DNA of 45,078 nt from Candidatus Eisenbacteria bacterium (GTDB taxonomy: Bacteria > Eisenbacteria > RBG-16-71-46): positions 1 through 45,078 of the forward strand of contig JABFRW010000070.1 of assembly GCA_013140805.1 (NCBI GenBank), read 5' to 3'. Position 1 is the first letter of the stretch; every line of letters begins with the position of its first letter. The notes beneath the pieces are model-generated. The model saw only the letters and a list, made by a program, of their open reading frames with translations, did not search any database and was not told where the DNA came from. The position numbers and the translations under genes were made by a program. Shown in pieces: positions 18,119 to 26,233 of the stretch.

Positions 18119-19266
18119 GGGCGTGCCTCCGCGATGGTTGCCAGGCCCCGCGTCGGATGAACGCGCCACGGGAGATCGAGTGTGAGCAGCGCGCCGCCTT
18201 CGACCGGATTGCTGCACTCCATTCGAAACACGGTGCCGTAGAGCTGTTGCAGCCGCGTTCGGGTGTTCGCCAGTCCGATCCCCGCGCGCTCACCTCGCAA
18301 CACCTCGGCGGGGAATCCGGGGCCGGAATCTCGCACCTCGATCCGCAGTTGTTCCCCGTCCCGGCGGGTCGAGATCGACACCCGCCCGTCACCGCGTCGC
18401 GCACCGATGCCATGCTCGACCGCATTCTCGACCAGCGGCTGGAGCGCGAGGCTCGGGACACTCACCTCGAGTGTGTCGGTCGCGATGTCTCGCGTGACCG
18501 TGAACCGCGAGCCGTATCGCATGCCCTGCAATTCGAGGTAGCGATCGATCAGCGCGAGTTCGGCTCCGAGCGTCGTGAAGGTGTCGGCATGCTCCCGCAG
18601 CATCGCGCGCAGCAACTCGGCCAGCGCCGAAACCGCCCGATGCACCGCTTCGCGCTCCCCCGTCAACGCCAGCGTCGAGATCGAGTTCAGCGTATTGAAC
18701 AGGAAGTGCGGCTCGAGCTGGGCCCGCAATGCGGCGAGCCGGGCCTCCGACAGGCTGGCCCGCAGCGCCGCCTCCGACACCTCTCGGGCTCGCCGTTCGG
18801 CCTGGATGTGCATCACCTGCACCATCCCGACCAGCGCCCAGTACGTGAAGACATCGGCGACCGCCCAGCGCGCGAGCATGATCTGAGTCGCGACAACGAA
18901 GGACGGGTCGCCGCCCCGATACCAGCTGATGAACGCCGACGAAGCGCCCAGATGCAGGAACACGAACACGACTCCTGCCAGTCCGTGAATCGCCAGTGCG
19001 ACCGGCCAGCGCTCACGATCCAGCCGCACCCGGCGAGCGAGAAACAGGATCGGTGGGCACAGAAGCACCAGTGCGATCCACGACGGCAGTGATCGCGCCA
19101 GTGCTTCGGGCCAGAACTGGTGGGCGGGAACGTCCGAGTAGACGAAGCGGCCCTGCCATGACTCGAGCAGGCCGAAGAGCAGCGCTCCTCCGACCACCCA
19201 CAACGCCACGCGCAGGCGCCCCATCTCGCGAATCGGATCGGGTGTCGGATGGACATTCACGCGCAT
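18115..19266 (-). CDS. LytS/YehU-type sensor histidine kinase
   Basis: The product is 383 aa if started at ATG 19266. Four hydrophobic segments lie near residues 18-36, 62-78, 88-108 and 124-150, so it is an inner-membrane protein without a large sensor domain. A coiled linker follows, then the His_kinase domain with phospho-acceptor H187 in LEPHFLFNTLNSI. The ATP-binding domain has LVENAVEHGIG (N box), DSGPGFP (G1) and GIGLANTRTRL (G2). It phosphorylates the coupled LytTR regulator. There is no ribosome binding site. A TAGACT -10-like box ends one base before the ATG and seven bases before an in-frame GTG at 19260, so a leaderless start at that GTG is possible and would shorten the protein by two residues. 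Confidence 0.92.
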   Translation of the reverse strand: MRVNVHPTPDPIREMGRLRVALWVVGGALLFGLLESWQGRFVYSDVPAHQFWPEALARSLPSWIALVLLCPPILFLARRVRLDRERWPVALAIHGLAGVVFVFLHLGASSAFISWYRGGDPSFVVATQIMLARWAVADVFTYWALVGMVQVMHIQAERRAREVSEAALRASLSEARLAALRAQLEPHFLFNTLNSISTLALTGEREAVHRAVSALAELLRAMLREHADTFTTLGAELALIDRYLELQGMRYGSRFTVTRDIATDTLEVSVPSLALQPLVENAVEHGIGARRGDGRVSISTRRDGEQLRIEVRDSGPGFPAEVLRGERAGIGLANTRTRLQQLYGTVFRMECSNPVEGGALLTLDLPWRVHPTRGLATIAEARP

Positions 19267-19267
19267 G

Positions 19268-19273
19268 AGTCTA
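19268..19273 (-). promoter_or_regulatory. Putative -10 box (TAGACT) for the histidine kinase operon
   Basis: On the minus strand TAGACT ends seven bases before the in-frame GTG at 19260. It would give a leaderless mRNA from that codon. It lies in the divergent spacer shared with the RidA gene. No convincing -35 was seen. Confidence 0.4.
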
Positions 19274-19421
19274 GGGGTGCGCGTGGCCGCGCGTCACGCT
19301 GATTTCGAACGCGGCGATTCGTCACGCGCGGCTGCGGTTCGTCACACGAACGCTCGCGCCGGCACTGCGGCGACGCGACCGCGAACTCCAGGAGTGCGAC
19401 TGCGAACACCGCGTGAATCTC

Positions 19422-19430
19422 TGGTAGTTT
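19422..19430 (+). promoter_or_regulatory. Extended -10 promoter (TG-G-TAGTTT) of the RidA-family gene
   Basis: TGG followed by TAGTTT fits TGnTAnnnT. Only seven bases separate it from ATG 19438, and no Shine-Dalgarno intervenes, so transcription would begin at or next to the start codon. Confidence 0.5.
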
Positions 19431-19437
19431 TCCGTGC

Positions 19438-19923
19438 ATGAGTCGGATCGAGGAGCGATTGCGCACGCTGGGACTGGAACTGCCGCCTCCCAGGGCACCG
19501 GTCGCCAACTATCTTGGCATCAAGCAGTCGGGCGAATGGCTGTTCGTGTCGGGCCGCGTGAGCGCGCTGCGGGGCGAAGTCGGCACCGAGGTGACCGCGG
19601 CGCAGGCGCGGCTGGCGGCACGCGACACCGTGCTCGAGCTGCTCGCCATCATCCGCGAAGGACTCGGGGATCTCGATCGCATCGTCTCGATCGAGCAATT
19701 GCGTGGTTTCGTTCGTTCGTCCGCAAACTTCACCGAACAGCCCGCGGTGATCGATGGCGCGTCGGACCTGCTGGTCGAACTCATGGGCGACGCCGGACGT
19801 CACGCGCGCACCGCGACCGGCGCGGCGCAGTTGCCGTTCGGCGCCGCGGTACAGCTCGACCTGGTACTGCGGCTCGCGCCCGAGGGCGGCACGCCAGGCG
19901 CAGAAACGACTTCGCGCGTCTAA
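19438..19923 (+). CDS. RidA family (YjgF-like) protein
   Basis: The product is 161 aa. It belongs to the longer ~150-aa YjgF-like branch. Visible signatures are the opening RLRTLGLELPPP, then YLGIKQSGEWLFVSGRVSA, AARDTVLELLAIIREGLGDL and the C-terminal ARTATGAAQLPFGAAVQLDL. The Arg in HARTATG sits where canonical RidA has the Arg that binds the carboxylate of imine/enamine intermediates. Family members hydrolyse reactive 2-aminoacrylate-like enamines from PLP enzymes; activity of this branch is less certain. The stop overlaps that of the convergent methyltransferase by four bases. The protein is cytoplasmic, probably a homotrimer. Confidence 0.88.
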   Translation: MSRIEERLRTLGLELPPPRAPVANYLGIKQSGEWLFVSGRVSALRGEVGTEVTAAQARLAARDTVLELLAIIREGLGDLDRIVSIEQLRGFVRSSANFTEQPAVIDGASDLLVELMGDAGRHARTATGAAQLPFGAAVQLDLVLRLAPEGGTPGAETTSRV

Positions 19924-20726
19924 ATCGGCCGGCGCGCGAGGTACACGAAACGCGACAGCCGGCGCTGACTCGTGAGCGCGTGCACCGTGGCGAAGAACTT
20001 CTGCAGTCCCTCGAAGCGTTCGTCGCCCTCGATCTGCAACAGGGCGGCGCGATCCTCGGCGCGTGCGTCGTGCCACCGCCTGGAGACGCCCGCGGCGTTC
20101 TCGGTCACGTCTTCCTGTCCCGCGAGCTCGAAGCCGGCCTCGCGGATCATGCGCTCGTTCACACCCGGCGGCGTGAAGACGAAGAAACCGATCGAGCTGC
20201 GTGCCGCGAGTTCTTCGTTCGAGACCAACCCGGTCACCACCACCGGGTCGCTGAACAAGGCCTTGCCGCCGGGCTTGAGCACGCGGAGCCAGTCCTGGAG
20301 CACCGCGAACCGCTCGGCAAGGTGGTTCGCCGAATCGATGCACAGCAGTGCGTCGAACGTCGCGTCGGCAAATGGAAGCTTCGCGCCCGCGTCGACCTCG
20401 CGAAACGTCACGCGGTCGCCCGCTCCCTCGGATTCGGCGCGCTGAGTCGCCGTCGCGACGCCGTGTGCGTTGATGTCGATGCCGGTGACGCGGGCGCCGC
20501 ACAGCCCGGCGAGAAACAGCGCCGGGCCGCCCGAGCCGCTCGCGACTTCGAGGACGTGCGATCGTTCGTCGAGGCTCAGCCACCGAGCCCAGCGGCGATA
20601 CTCGTCGGCCGTCGTCCAGCTGTTCTGGCCGAAGTCCTCGCCGAAAGTCTTGTGACGGATGCGAGCGAGCATCTCGGCTTCGAAGTGGCTGTAAGTGCTG
20701 TCGAACAGATCGATCTTGCGGTTCAC
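19920..20726 (-). CDS. Class I SAM-dependent methyltransferase
   Basis: The product is 268 aa. Motif I is VLEVASGSGGPALFLAGL near residue 60, motif II is around GARVTGIDINAHGV, and motif IV/post-I is FDALLCIDSANHL. FAVLQDWLRVLKPGGKALFSD follows, as in small-molecule methyltransferases. The N-terminal segment (DLFDSTYSHFEAEMLARIRHKTFGEDFGQNSW) is a capping region suited to small substrates. The substrate is unknown. ATG 20726 overlaps the stop of the PEP-mutase-like gene by four bases, so translation is coupled. It is the last gene of the three-gene minus-strand unit. Confidence 0.9.
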   Translation of the reverse strand: MNRKIDLFDSTYSHFEAEMLARIRHKTFGEDFGQNSWTTADEYRRWARWLSLDERSHVLEVASGSGGPALFLAGLCGARVTGIDINAHGVATATQRAESEGAGDRVTFREVDAGAKLPFADATFDALLCIDSANHLAERFAVLQDWLRVLKPGGKALFSDPVVVTGLVSNEELAARSSIGFFVFTPPGVNERMIREAGFELAGQEDVTENAAGVSRRWHDARAEDRAALLQIEGDERFEGLQKFFATVHALTSQRRLSRFVYLARRPI

Positions 20727-21571
20727 GGCGAGTCTTTTTCGCGCGCCTCGAACATCGCGTTGGCCTCGAGGTAGGTCAGGTTACCGGTGACCGCGGCATA
20801 GGTGCCGTGCTCGAGCAGTTCGCGCGCTGCGCGCTGTGCCGCGGTGAGGGCCGCGAGCGCGATCGCCGAACCGAGGCTCACGCGCGCGACGCCGAGCGCC
20901 CCGAGCTGCGACAACGTCGGCGCGCCCGCGCGCGCCAGAATATTGAGCGGCCCGTCGATCGCGCGCACCAGCGCCGCGATCGTTTCGGCATCGATCACGC
21001 CCGGTACGAACAGACAATCCGCTCCCGCCTGGCGATAGAGCTTCGCGCGCCGTACGGCTTCGTCGAAACGCGTCTCGGGCGCCCCGACCTGGGCGAGAAA
21101 CACATCGGTGCGCGCGTTGATGACGATGTCGCCGCCCACGGCGCGCGCCGCATCGCGGGCGGCTCGAATCCGCTCGACGTGCGCCGGTGCCGGAATCAGC
21201 GCTTCATCGCCGCGTCCCGGTGAGTCTTCCAGGTTGACGCCGACGGCCCCGGCCGCGATCACCGCGCGCACGGTTTCGGCGATGTCCGCGGGACCACCGG
21301 AGCCGTAGCCGCCCTCGACGTCGGCCGACACCGGCACCGAAACCACCGCGGCGATCGATCGCACCACCTCGACCATCTGTTCGCGGCTCAAGCGCTGACC
21401 GTCCGCGCGCCCGAGACTCCACGCGACCCCGGCGCTGCTGGTGGCGATCGCATCGGCGCCCGCGCGTTCGATCGCGCGCGCGCTGCCGGCGTCCCACGCG
21501 TTCGGCAGAATCAGCGGGCGTTTGGAGTGGAGCTCCCGAAAGTGTGCGGCGCGACTCGACTGGCTCGTCAT
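20723..21571 (-). CDS. Isocitrate lyase/PEP mutase superfamily enzyme
   Basis: The product is 282 aa. It opens FRELHSKRPLILPNAWDAGSAR, typical of the short PEP mutase/2-methylisocitrate lyase-like group. The TIM-barrel metal site is shown by VSADVEGGYGSGG and VGVNLEDS, with VINARTDVFL and ADCLFVPGV later in the barrel. The family makes or breaks C-C or P-C bonds next to a carboxylate, using Mg. The KKCGH loop of true isocitrate lyases is not seen, so it is more likely an oxaloacetate-hydrolase/carboxyvinyl-phosphonate-like relative, with substrate unassigned. It overlaps its neighbours by four bases on both sides. Confidence 0.88.
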   Translation of the reverse strand: MTSQSSRAAHFRELHSKRPLILPNAWDAGSARAIERAGADAIATSSAGVAWSLGRADGQRLSREQMVEVVRSIAAVVSVPVSADVEGGYGSGGPADIAETVRAVIAAGAVGVNLEDSPGRGDEALIPAPAHVERIRAARDAARAVGGDIVINARTDVFLAQVGAPETRFDEAVRRAKLYRQAGADCLFVPGVIDAETIAALVRAIDGPLNILARAGAPTLSQLGALGVARVSLGSAIALAALTAAQRAARELLEHGTYAAVTGNLTYLEANAMFEAREKDSP

Positions 21572-23898
21572 GGCGTTCTCCTCGAATCAGTGAGCGAGCG
21601 GCCGCGACGCTGATAGACGTACGACAGCCCGAGCATCGCCGCACCCGCGACGATCGCGGTCAGGAATCGCCACAACGGATCGGCGTGCCTCAGGTCGACG
21701 ATCAGGAACTTGAGCACCGTGACCGCCACCAACGCGAGCGCCACCCAACGCAGGAACGCCGACCGCCGCTTCCATCCCACCACGAACGCTGCGATCGCCT
21801 GCAGCAGCCAGCCGACGCTCGTGAGTGTCGCCGCGAACGCCTCCACGCGCTGACGCACGTCGCCCTCGACGCGGAACCACTGTGGCGACATGCGCCCCGG
21901 CACGTTCATCAGGGTGCGGGCGAGATGGTCGGCCTCGTGAGCGATCCACGCCAGCAGCACGACCGAAGCGAGCGCCGCCCACAGCTCCGCCGCGCGGCGA
22001 TCGAATCCACCGAGTGCAGAACGATTGCGCGTGAGCCGCGCCGCCACCGTGAATGCGAGCACGATCGCGGCGAGCCCGAGAAGCGCGTCGCGATGCACCA
22101 GCGGCGCGAGATCGAGGCCCCAACTGTCGCCCTCGAGCAGCCGCGCCGTGAGCACGGCCGCAACCAGGATCGCGACCGCGTGTCCAAGCCCGCGCGCGAT
22201 CGGCCGCCCCTGCCGAACGCCCGTCCGCACCAGCCACGCGGCTTGCAGCAGCCACGCGAGCCCGAGCGCCGAGAGGAGCAGACTCCAGTAGCGCGCGTCG
22301 CTCCCCGGAGCGCGCAGGTCGGGCATCGCGCGCCACGTTCCGGAGGCGCGTTCGAGCGCCCAGGCCAGATGATGAGCCTCGCGCGCGAGCCCGATCGCGA
22401 GCAAAACGTGAGCTCCGGCGAATCGAAACTCCGCAAGGGCGCGTTCGGCCGGCTCGAGCGTCTCTCGCGCGCGCGCGATCCGATGCGCGCCGAACAGCAA
22501 CGCGGCGATCGCGAGCCCGTCGCGAATCGCGTGGGCGTTCGCGATCGGAAGCGGGTGCACCGACCACGTGCTGTCGAACCATCCGGAGACGAGACGAGCG
22601 GCCCCCAGCACCACGACCACGTGACCGCACCAGCGCAGCCACCGCGATCGAGGCGAGAGTCCCAGCAGCTCGAGGGTGACGCCGAACACGATCCAGGCGA
22701 GCGGTGTGTAGGTCGGGCCGGCGGCGCGCTCGATCGCCGCGGTCGCGAACAACGTGGCTGCACCGGTCAGTGGCCGCCACAGATCGCGCTCCGGGCGCCG
22801 CGAATCGACCCACGCCGCAACGAACACGTAGAGCCCCGCGATCGCGAGCAGCAGCATGGCGACGTGGATCGGGCGGGCGTGCTCGAACATCGGTGCGCTC
22901 ACGGCCAGCAGCGCCAGCGGAGCGGTCACGATGACCGCGAGGTCGATCGGGCGCACGGTGCCTTCGAGGCGCGCAAGGCGCGGGATCGGAGCGATGCCCA
23001 GTCCTGCGAACAGCCCCGCGAGCCCGATCTCGAGCGGCCAGCTCCAGTGCTGGGCCGGCACCGCGGTGATCCAGGTGATCGCGGTCAGCAGCAGTGAGGT
23101 GAACGCGAGCGAACTCCAGCCGGCGCGCGCCGCGAGCGTGAACACCAGCGCGTCGAGCACCGCCAGATAGCCGAGCAATGCTCCCGGCGGCAATGAGAAG
23201 CCGTAGAGCGGCACCAGCGCTTGAAGCGCGTGCGGCAGGAACGCTCCCACGACTCCGAGCGCGGCGATGCTCTCGACGCCGTAGCGCAACCCGAGCATGC
23301 CCGTGAACACCGACGCGATCAGCATGAGCGGGAATGCGAAGGGTGCCGGGATCACGTGCAGCGTGAAGTGACCGAGATAGATCGAAAGCCACACGAAGCC
23401 CGCGCCGACGCCGACCAGCGCGTGACCGAGCCCTTTCATGCGCCGCTGCATCCGATCGCCGCGCCACACCATCGCGAGCCCCGCGAGCATTCCCGCGATC
23501 ACGACGACCTGAGGGCCGAAGCGTCCGGTGGTGTAGCCCCACAGGATCAGGAAGAAAAAGCCGATCAGCACCAGCACCGCACCGACGTTCTGAAGCCACA
23601 CGCCGCCGACCAGCTGCTCCATGTCGCGGGTCCGGCGGGGCACTTCGGGCGTCGCGGCGGAGAACGCAACCGGCGGGACTTCTGGTTCGACGGTGGCGGA
23701 GTCCACGACTTCCGGCTCGACCGCTGGCGTGACGGCGGGTTCGAGCCCCACCGGCCGCGTGCGCGGCGCGCGTTCGAGCTCGTCGACGCGGCGGCGCAAC
23801 CACTCGAGTTCGCGCTCGAGCAGTCGAGTGCGACTGGAAATCGTTGCCAGCATCGAGATCGCGATCACGAGTGCGGGCAGGATGAGGATCCAGACCAC
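21568..23898 (-). CDS. DUF2339 family multi-pass membrane protein
   Basis: The product is 776 aa. An N-terminal helix and coiled coil (RTRLLERELEWLRRRVDELER) is followed by a Pro/Val/Glu-rich linker. MEQLVGGVWLQNVGAVLVLIGFFF then marks the DUF2339 core. More than fifteen hydrophobic segments fill the rest, separated by short Arg-rich loops. The function of the family is unknown; such proteins are inner-membrane and often large. The start is GTG 23898 with AGGAGG at good spacing (rc of 23903-23908), and CATAAT at 23927-23922 could be its -10. It leads the operon with the PEP mutase-like and methyltransferase genes, overlapping by four bases. The large plus-strand open frame over it is a GC-rich shadow. 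Confidence 0.9.
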   Translation of the reverse strand: MVWILILPALVIAISMLATISSRTRLLERELEWLRRRVDELERAPRTRPVGLEPAVTPAVEPEVVDSATVEPEVPPVAFSAATPEVPRRTRDMEQLVGGVWLQNVGAVLVLIGFFFLILWGYTTGRFGPQVVVIAGMLAGLAMVWRGDRMQRRMKGLGHALVGVGAGFVWLSIYLGHFTLHVIPAPFAFPLMLIASVFTGMLGLRYGVESIAALGVVGAFLPHALQALVPLYGFSLPPGALLGYLAVLDALVFTLAARAGWSSLAFTSLLLTAITWITAVPAQHWSWPLEIGLAGLFAGLGIAPIPRLARLEGTVRPIDLAVIVTAPLALLAVSAPMFEHARPIHVAMLLLAIAGLYVFVAAWVDSRRPERDLWRPLTGAATLFATAAIERAAGPTYTPLAWIVFGVTLELLGLSPRSRWLRWCGHVVVVLGAARLVSGWFDSTWSVHPLPIANAHAIRDGLAIAALLFGAHRIARARETLEPAERALAEFRFAGAHVLLAIGLAREAHHLAWALERASGTWRAMPDLRAPGSDARYWSLLLSALGLAWLLQAAWLVRTGVRQGRPIARGLGHAVAILVAAVLTARLLEGDSWGLDLAPLVHRDALLGLAAIVLAFTVAARLTRNRSALGGFDRRAAELWAALASVVLLAWIAHEADHLARTLMNVPGRMSPQWFRVEGDVRQRVEAFAATLTSVGWLLQAIAAFVVGWKRRSAFLRWVALALVAVTVLKFLIVDLRHADPLWRFLTAIVAGAAMLGLSYVYQRRGRSLTDSRRTP

Positions 23899-23921
23899 GC
23901 GGCCCCTCCTGGGTCTGCGCG

Positions 23922-23927
23922 ATTATG
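23922..23927 (-). promoter_or_regulatory. Putative -10 box (CATAAT) of the DUF2339 operon
   Basis: CATAAT on the minus strand is one of the few AT-rich hexamers in the spacer, about 23 bases before GTG 23898 and upstream of its AGGAGG. The -35 is not clear. Confidence 0.35.
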
Positions 23928-24060
23928 CGACGGGCGCGGTTCCAATGAGAAACCGTCGCGTCCGGGCTCCTCGGGCGGCCTCTCGCACCCGCGCCCGCAC
24001 GGGAACGGTGTTACGGTGCGGAGGTCGCGATTCACTTCCCCGATCCGAGGAGCCCGCAGC

Positions 24061-24603
24061 ATGGCCGCTCGCCACATCGCATTGCTTCGCGGCGTCAACG
24101 TCGGCAAGGCCAAACGCATCGCGATGGCCGATCTGCGCAAGCTGGTTGAAGACCTCGGCTATCTCGAGGTCAAGACGCTGCTCAACAGCGGCAACGTCGT
24201 GTTCACCGCCCCGCCGCGGGTGAGCGGCAACCACGCGGCGCACATCGAGCAGACGATCGAAGCGAAGCTCGGGATCTCGACCCGTGTGACGGTGCTGTCG
24301 GCCGGCGAGCTGGACGAGATCATGAAGCGCAATCCGCTCGAGCATCTCGCGACGAATCACAGCCGCTACCTGATCGCGATCCTGGCCGATGCGTCGCTCA
24401 ACGAGCGCATGAAGCTTCTCGCACGTCAGCGCTGGACACCCGACGCGCTCGCGACCGGGAATCGCGTCGCGTACATGTGGTGCGCGAGCGGCATCCTGCA
24501 AAGCAAGCTCGTGATCGCTTTCAACAAAGCGTTCAAGGACGACTCGACCACCCGCAACTGGGCGACGCTCCTCAAACTCCGGGCACTCGCCTCGCAGCCT
24601 TAG
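24061..24603 (+). CDS. DUF1697 domain protein
   Basis: The product is 180 aa. It is recognised by the opening ARHIALLRGVNVGKAKRIAM, then LRKLVEDLGYLEVKTLLNSGNVVF, both hallmarks of DUF1697, and by the end DDSTTRNWATLLKLRALA. The family is widespread and soluble and has no proven function. GAGGAG seven bases before ATG 24061 supports this start over the long upstream open frame, which is antisense to the DUF2339 gene. It is followed 13 bp later by the rtcB gene on the same strand. Confidence 0.92.
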   Translation: MAARHIALLRGVNVGKAKRIAMADLRKLVEDLGYLEVKTLLNSGNVVFTAPPRVSGNHAAHIEQTIEAKLGISTRVTVLSAGELDEIMKRNPLEHLATNHSRYLIAILADASLNERMKLLARQRWTPDALATGNRVAYMWCASGILQSKLVIAFNKAFKDDSTTRNWATLLKLRALASQP

Positions 24604-24616
24604 GACCGACCTCCCG

Positions 24617-25688
24617 ATGCGAATCATCGACGGCATCCCGGTGTGGGGCAGTCCGATCGACGAAGGCGCGATGCGGCAGATTCGCAACTGCGCCCGTTCC
24701 GCCGACGCGGTCGCGATGATGGCCGATCACCACAAGGGTTACGCGGTCCCGATCGGCGGCGTGGTGGCCTACGCAGACCGCATCAGCCCGTCGGGAGTCG
24801 GCTACGACATCGGATGCGGCAACAAGGCGGCGCTCACCGACCTGCCCGCTTCCGAAGTGCGGAAGCACATCCGCACGCTCATGGACGACATCGCCTCGCG
24901 ACTTTCGTTCGGCATGGGCCGCAAGAACCAGACGCGAGTGGATCACGAGCTGTTCGACGACGAGCGCGGCCGCGCCTGGATCGGCGTGCACTTCGGCTCG
25001 CGCGGCTTCGGGCACAAGACCGCGACGCACTTTCTGAAGGCCGGCGGCGCGAAGGACGGCATGGATGTGGATCCGCTGGTGTTGCCGGCCCGCGGCAATC
25101 TCGGCGCCGAGTACCTTGCGTGCATGCACCTGGCGGGACGCTCCGCGTACGCCGGGCGCGACTGGGTGTGCGCCGAAGTGGCACGGCTGCTCGGCGCGCA
25201 TCGTCGAAGAGGTGCACAACCACCACAACTTCGCGTGGCGCGAACGCCACGGCGGTCGCGACCTGTGGGTGGTGCGCAAGGGAGCGACACCCGCGTTTCC
25301 CGGACAGCGTGGATTCGTCGGTGGCTCGATGGGCGACGTGTCGGTGATCCTCGAAGGCGTCGACGCTCCCGAAGCCAGGCACTCGCTCCACTCGATGGTA
25401 CACGGCGCCGGTCGCGTGATGAGTCGCACCGCGGCGCGCGGCAAGCCGAATCGCATGACCGGCGAGCGCATTTCCAGGGGTGCGGTGTCACACGAAATGA
25501 TGATGGAGTGGGTTCGACGCGTCGGGGTAGAGTTGCGCGGCGCCGGAACCGACGAGTCCCCGCACTGCTACGAACGACTGCCCGAAGTGTTGAAGCAGCA
25601 GGGCGAGACGGTGCGCATCATCCACACGCTCACGCCGCTCGGCGTGGCGATGGTGGGCGAGAACGAGTTCGACCCGTACCGGGATTGA
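24617..25688 (+). pseudogene. rtcB: RtcB-type RNA ligase, interrupted by a frameshift
   Basis: RtcB joins 2',3'-cyclic phosphate and 5'-OH RNA ends using Mn and GTP in RNA repair or tRNA splicing. The first frame holds MADHHKGYAVPIGG, the metal site GYDIGCGN (D64, C67) and GVHFGSRGFGHKTA (H125, H133). At about 25193-25199 homology leaves this frame after EVARLLGA and resumes in the +1 frame with RIVEEVHNHHNFAWRE. It continues through SMVHGAGRVMSRTAARG, whose His (25401) should carry GMP, and ends LGVAMVGENEFDPYRD at 25688. All catalytic elements survive, but no single frame encodes them. The change is a one-base gain or two-base loss in a GGCGCGC run. It may be a sequencing error, a recent mutation or, less likely, programmed shifting. 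The reconstructed product is about 356 aa. Confidence 0.85.
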
Positions 25689-25726
25689 GAGCGACTCGCT
25701 CGCACGCCATGACGCAACCCTGATCC

Positions 25727-25730
25727 GGAG
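25727..25730 (+). promoter_or_regulatory. Ribosome binding site pointing to a CTG start
   Basis: GGAG sits six bases before CTG 25737. No ATG, GTG or TTG lies in frame between the upstream stop (25710-25712) and the internal GTG 25767, which would remove conserved N-terminal residues. Confidence 0.6.
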
Positions 25731-25736
25731 GCCGAT

Positions 25737-26138
25737 CTGAACACGCACGCGTCGGGCCCGTTCGACGTGAAGCTGACCCCGCAGCCGGCGGGCGAGAACG
25801 CCGACTTCGCATTCGTCGGCACGTTGCTGCTCGACAAGCAGTTCCACGGCGATCTCAAAGCGACCAGCAAGGGCATCATGCTCGCCGCCGGCACCCACGT
25901 GAAGAACTCGGCCGGCTACGTGGCGCTGGAACTCGTGAACGGCACCCTGCACGGGCGCCGCGGCACCTTCGTGTTGCAGCACAGCGGGCTCATGAACCGC
26001 GGCGAGGGACAGCTCGTCATCCACGTGGTACCTGACTCGGGGACCGATGAGCTCGCGGGACTCTCGGGCTCGATGGCGATCATCATCGAGGGCGGCAAGC
26101 ACTCCTACGCGTTCGATTACCGGTTTCCCGAGGCCTAA
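25737..26138 (+). CDS. DUF3224 domain protein with probable CTG start
   Basis: The product is 133 aa if initiated at CTG 25737, giving (f)M-N-T-H-A-S-G-P-F-D-V-K-L-T-P-Q. DUF3224 proteins normally open with such an A-S-G-x-F-x-V-K segment, so the next candidate (GTG 25767, 123 aa) would cut off the first strand. Core signatures are FAFVGTLLLDKQFHGDLKAT, AGYVALELVNGTLHGRRGTF, VLQHSGLMNRGEGQL and GSMAIIIEGGKHSYAFDY. This is the AOC-like beta-barrel fold. No enzymatic function is established. A GGAG lies at ideal spacing before CTG. The alternative is an ATG-to-CTG sequencing error. Confidence 0.85.
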   Translation: MNTHASGPFDVKLTPQPAGENADFAFVGTLLLDKQFHGDLKATSKGIMLAAGTHVKNSAGYVALELVNGTLHGRRGTFVLQHSGLMNRGEGQLVIHVVPDSGTDELAGLSGSMAIIIEGGKHSYAFDYRFPEA

Positions 26139-26194
26139 GTCGGCGCGAGACTCGCTGGCGGGAACGCGAAGCCGCGATGGCCCGAGCACCCGCC

Positions 26195-26224
26195 TTGCCC
26201 CGCTCTCCCGGTCGCGCCTACTCT
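26195..26224 (+). promoter_or_regulatory. Promoter of the transhydrogenase operon (TTGCCC - 18 bp - TACTCT)
   Basis: The -35-like TTGCCC (26195-26200) is 18 bases from the -10-like TACTCT (26219-26224). The -10 ends nine bases before ATG 26234 with only C/G between, so there is no ribosome binding site and the mRNA would be leaderless or nearly so. Confidence 0.5.
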
Positions 26225-26233
26225 CCCCGCCCC

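Noticed and set aside
21544-23097. 517-codon plus-strand open frame over the DUF2339 gene
   Set aside because: Its Arg/Gln/His-rich composition is that of an antisense frame; the minus-strand frame has clear membrane helices and a family signature.
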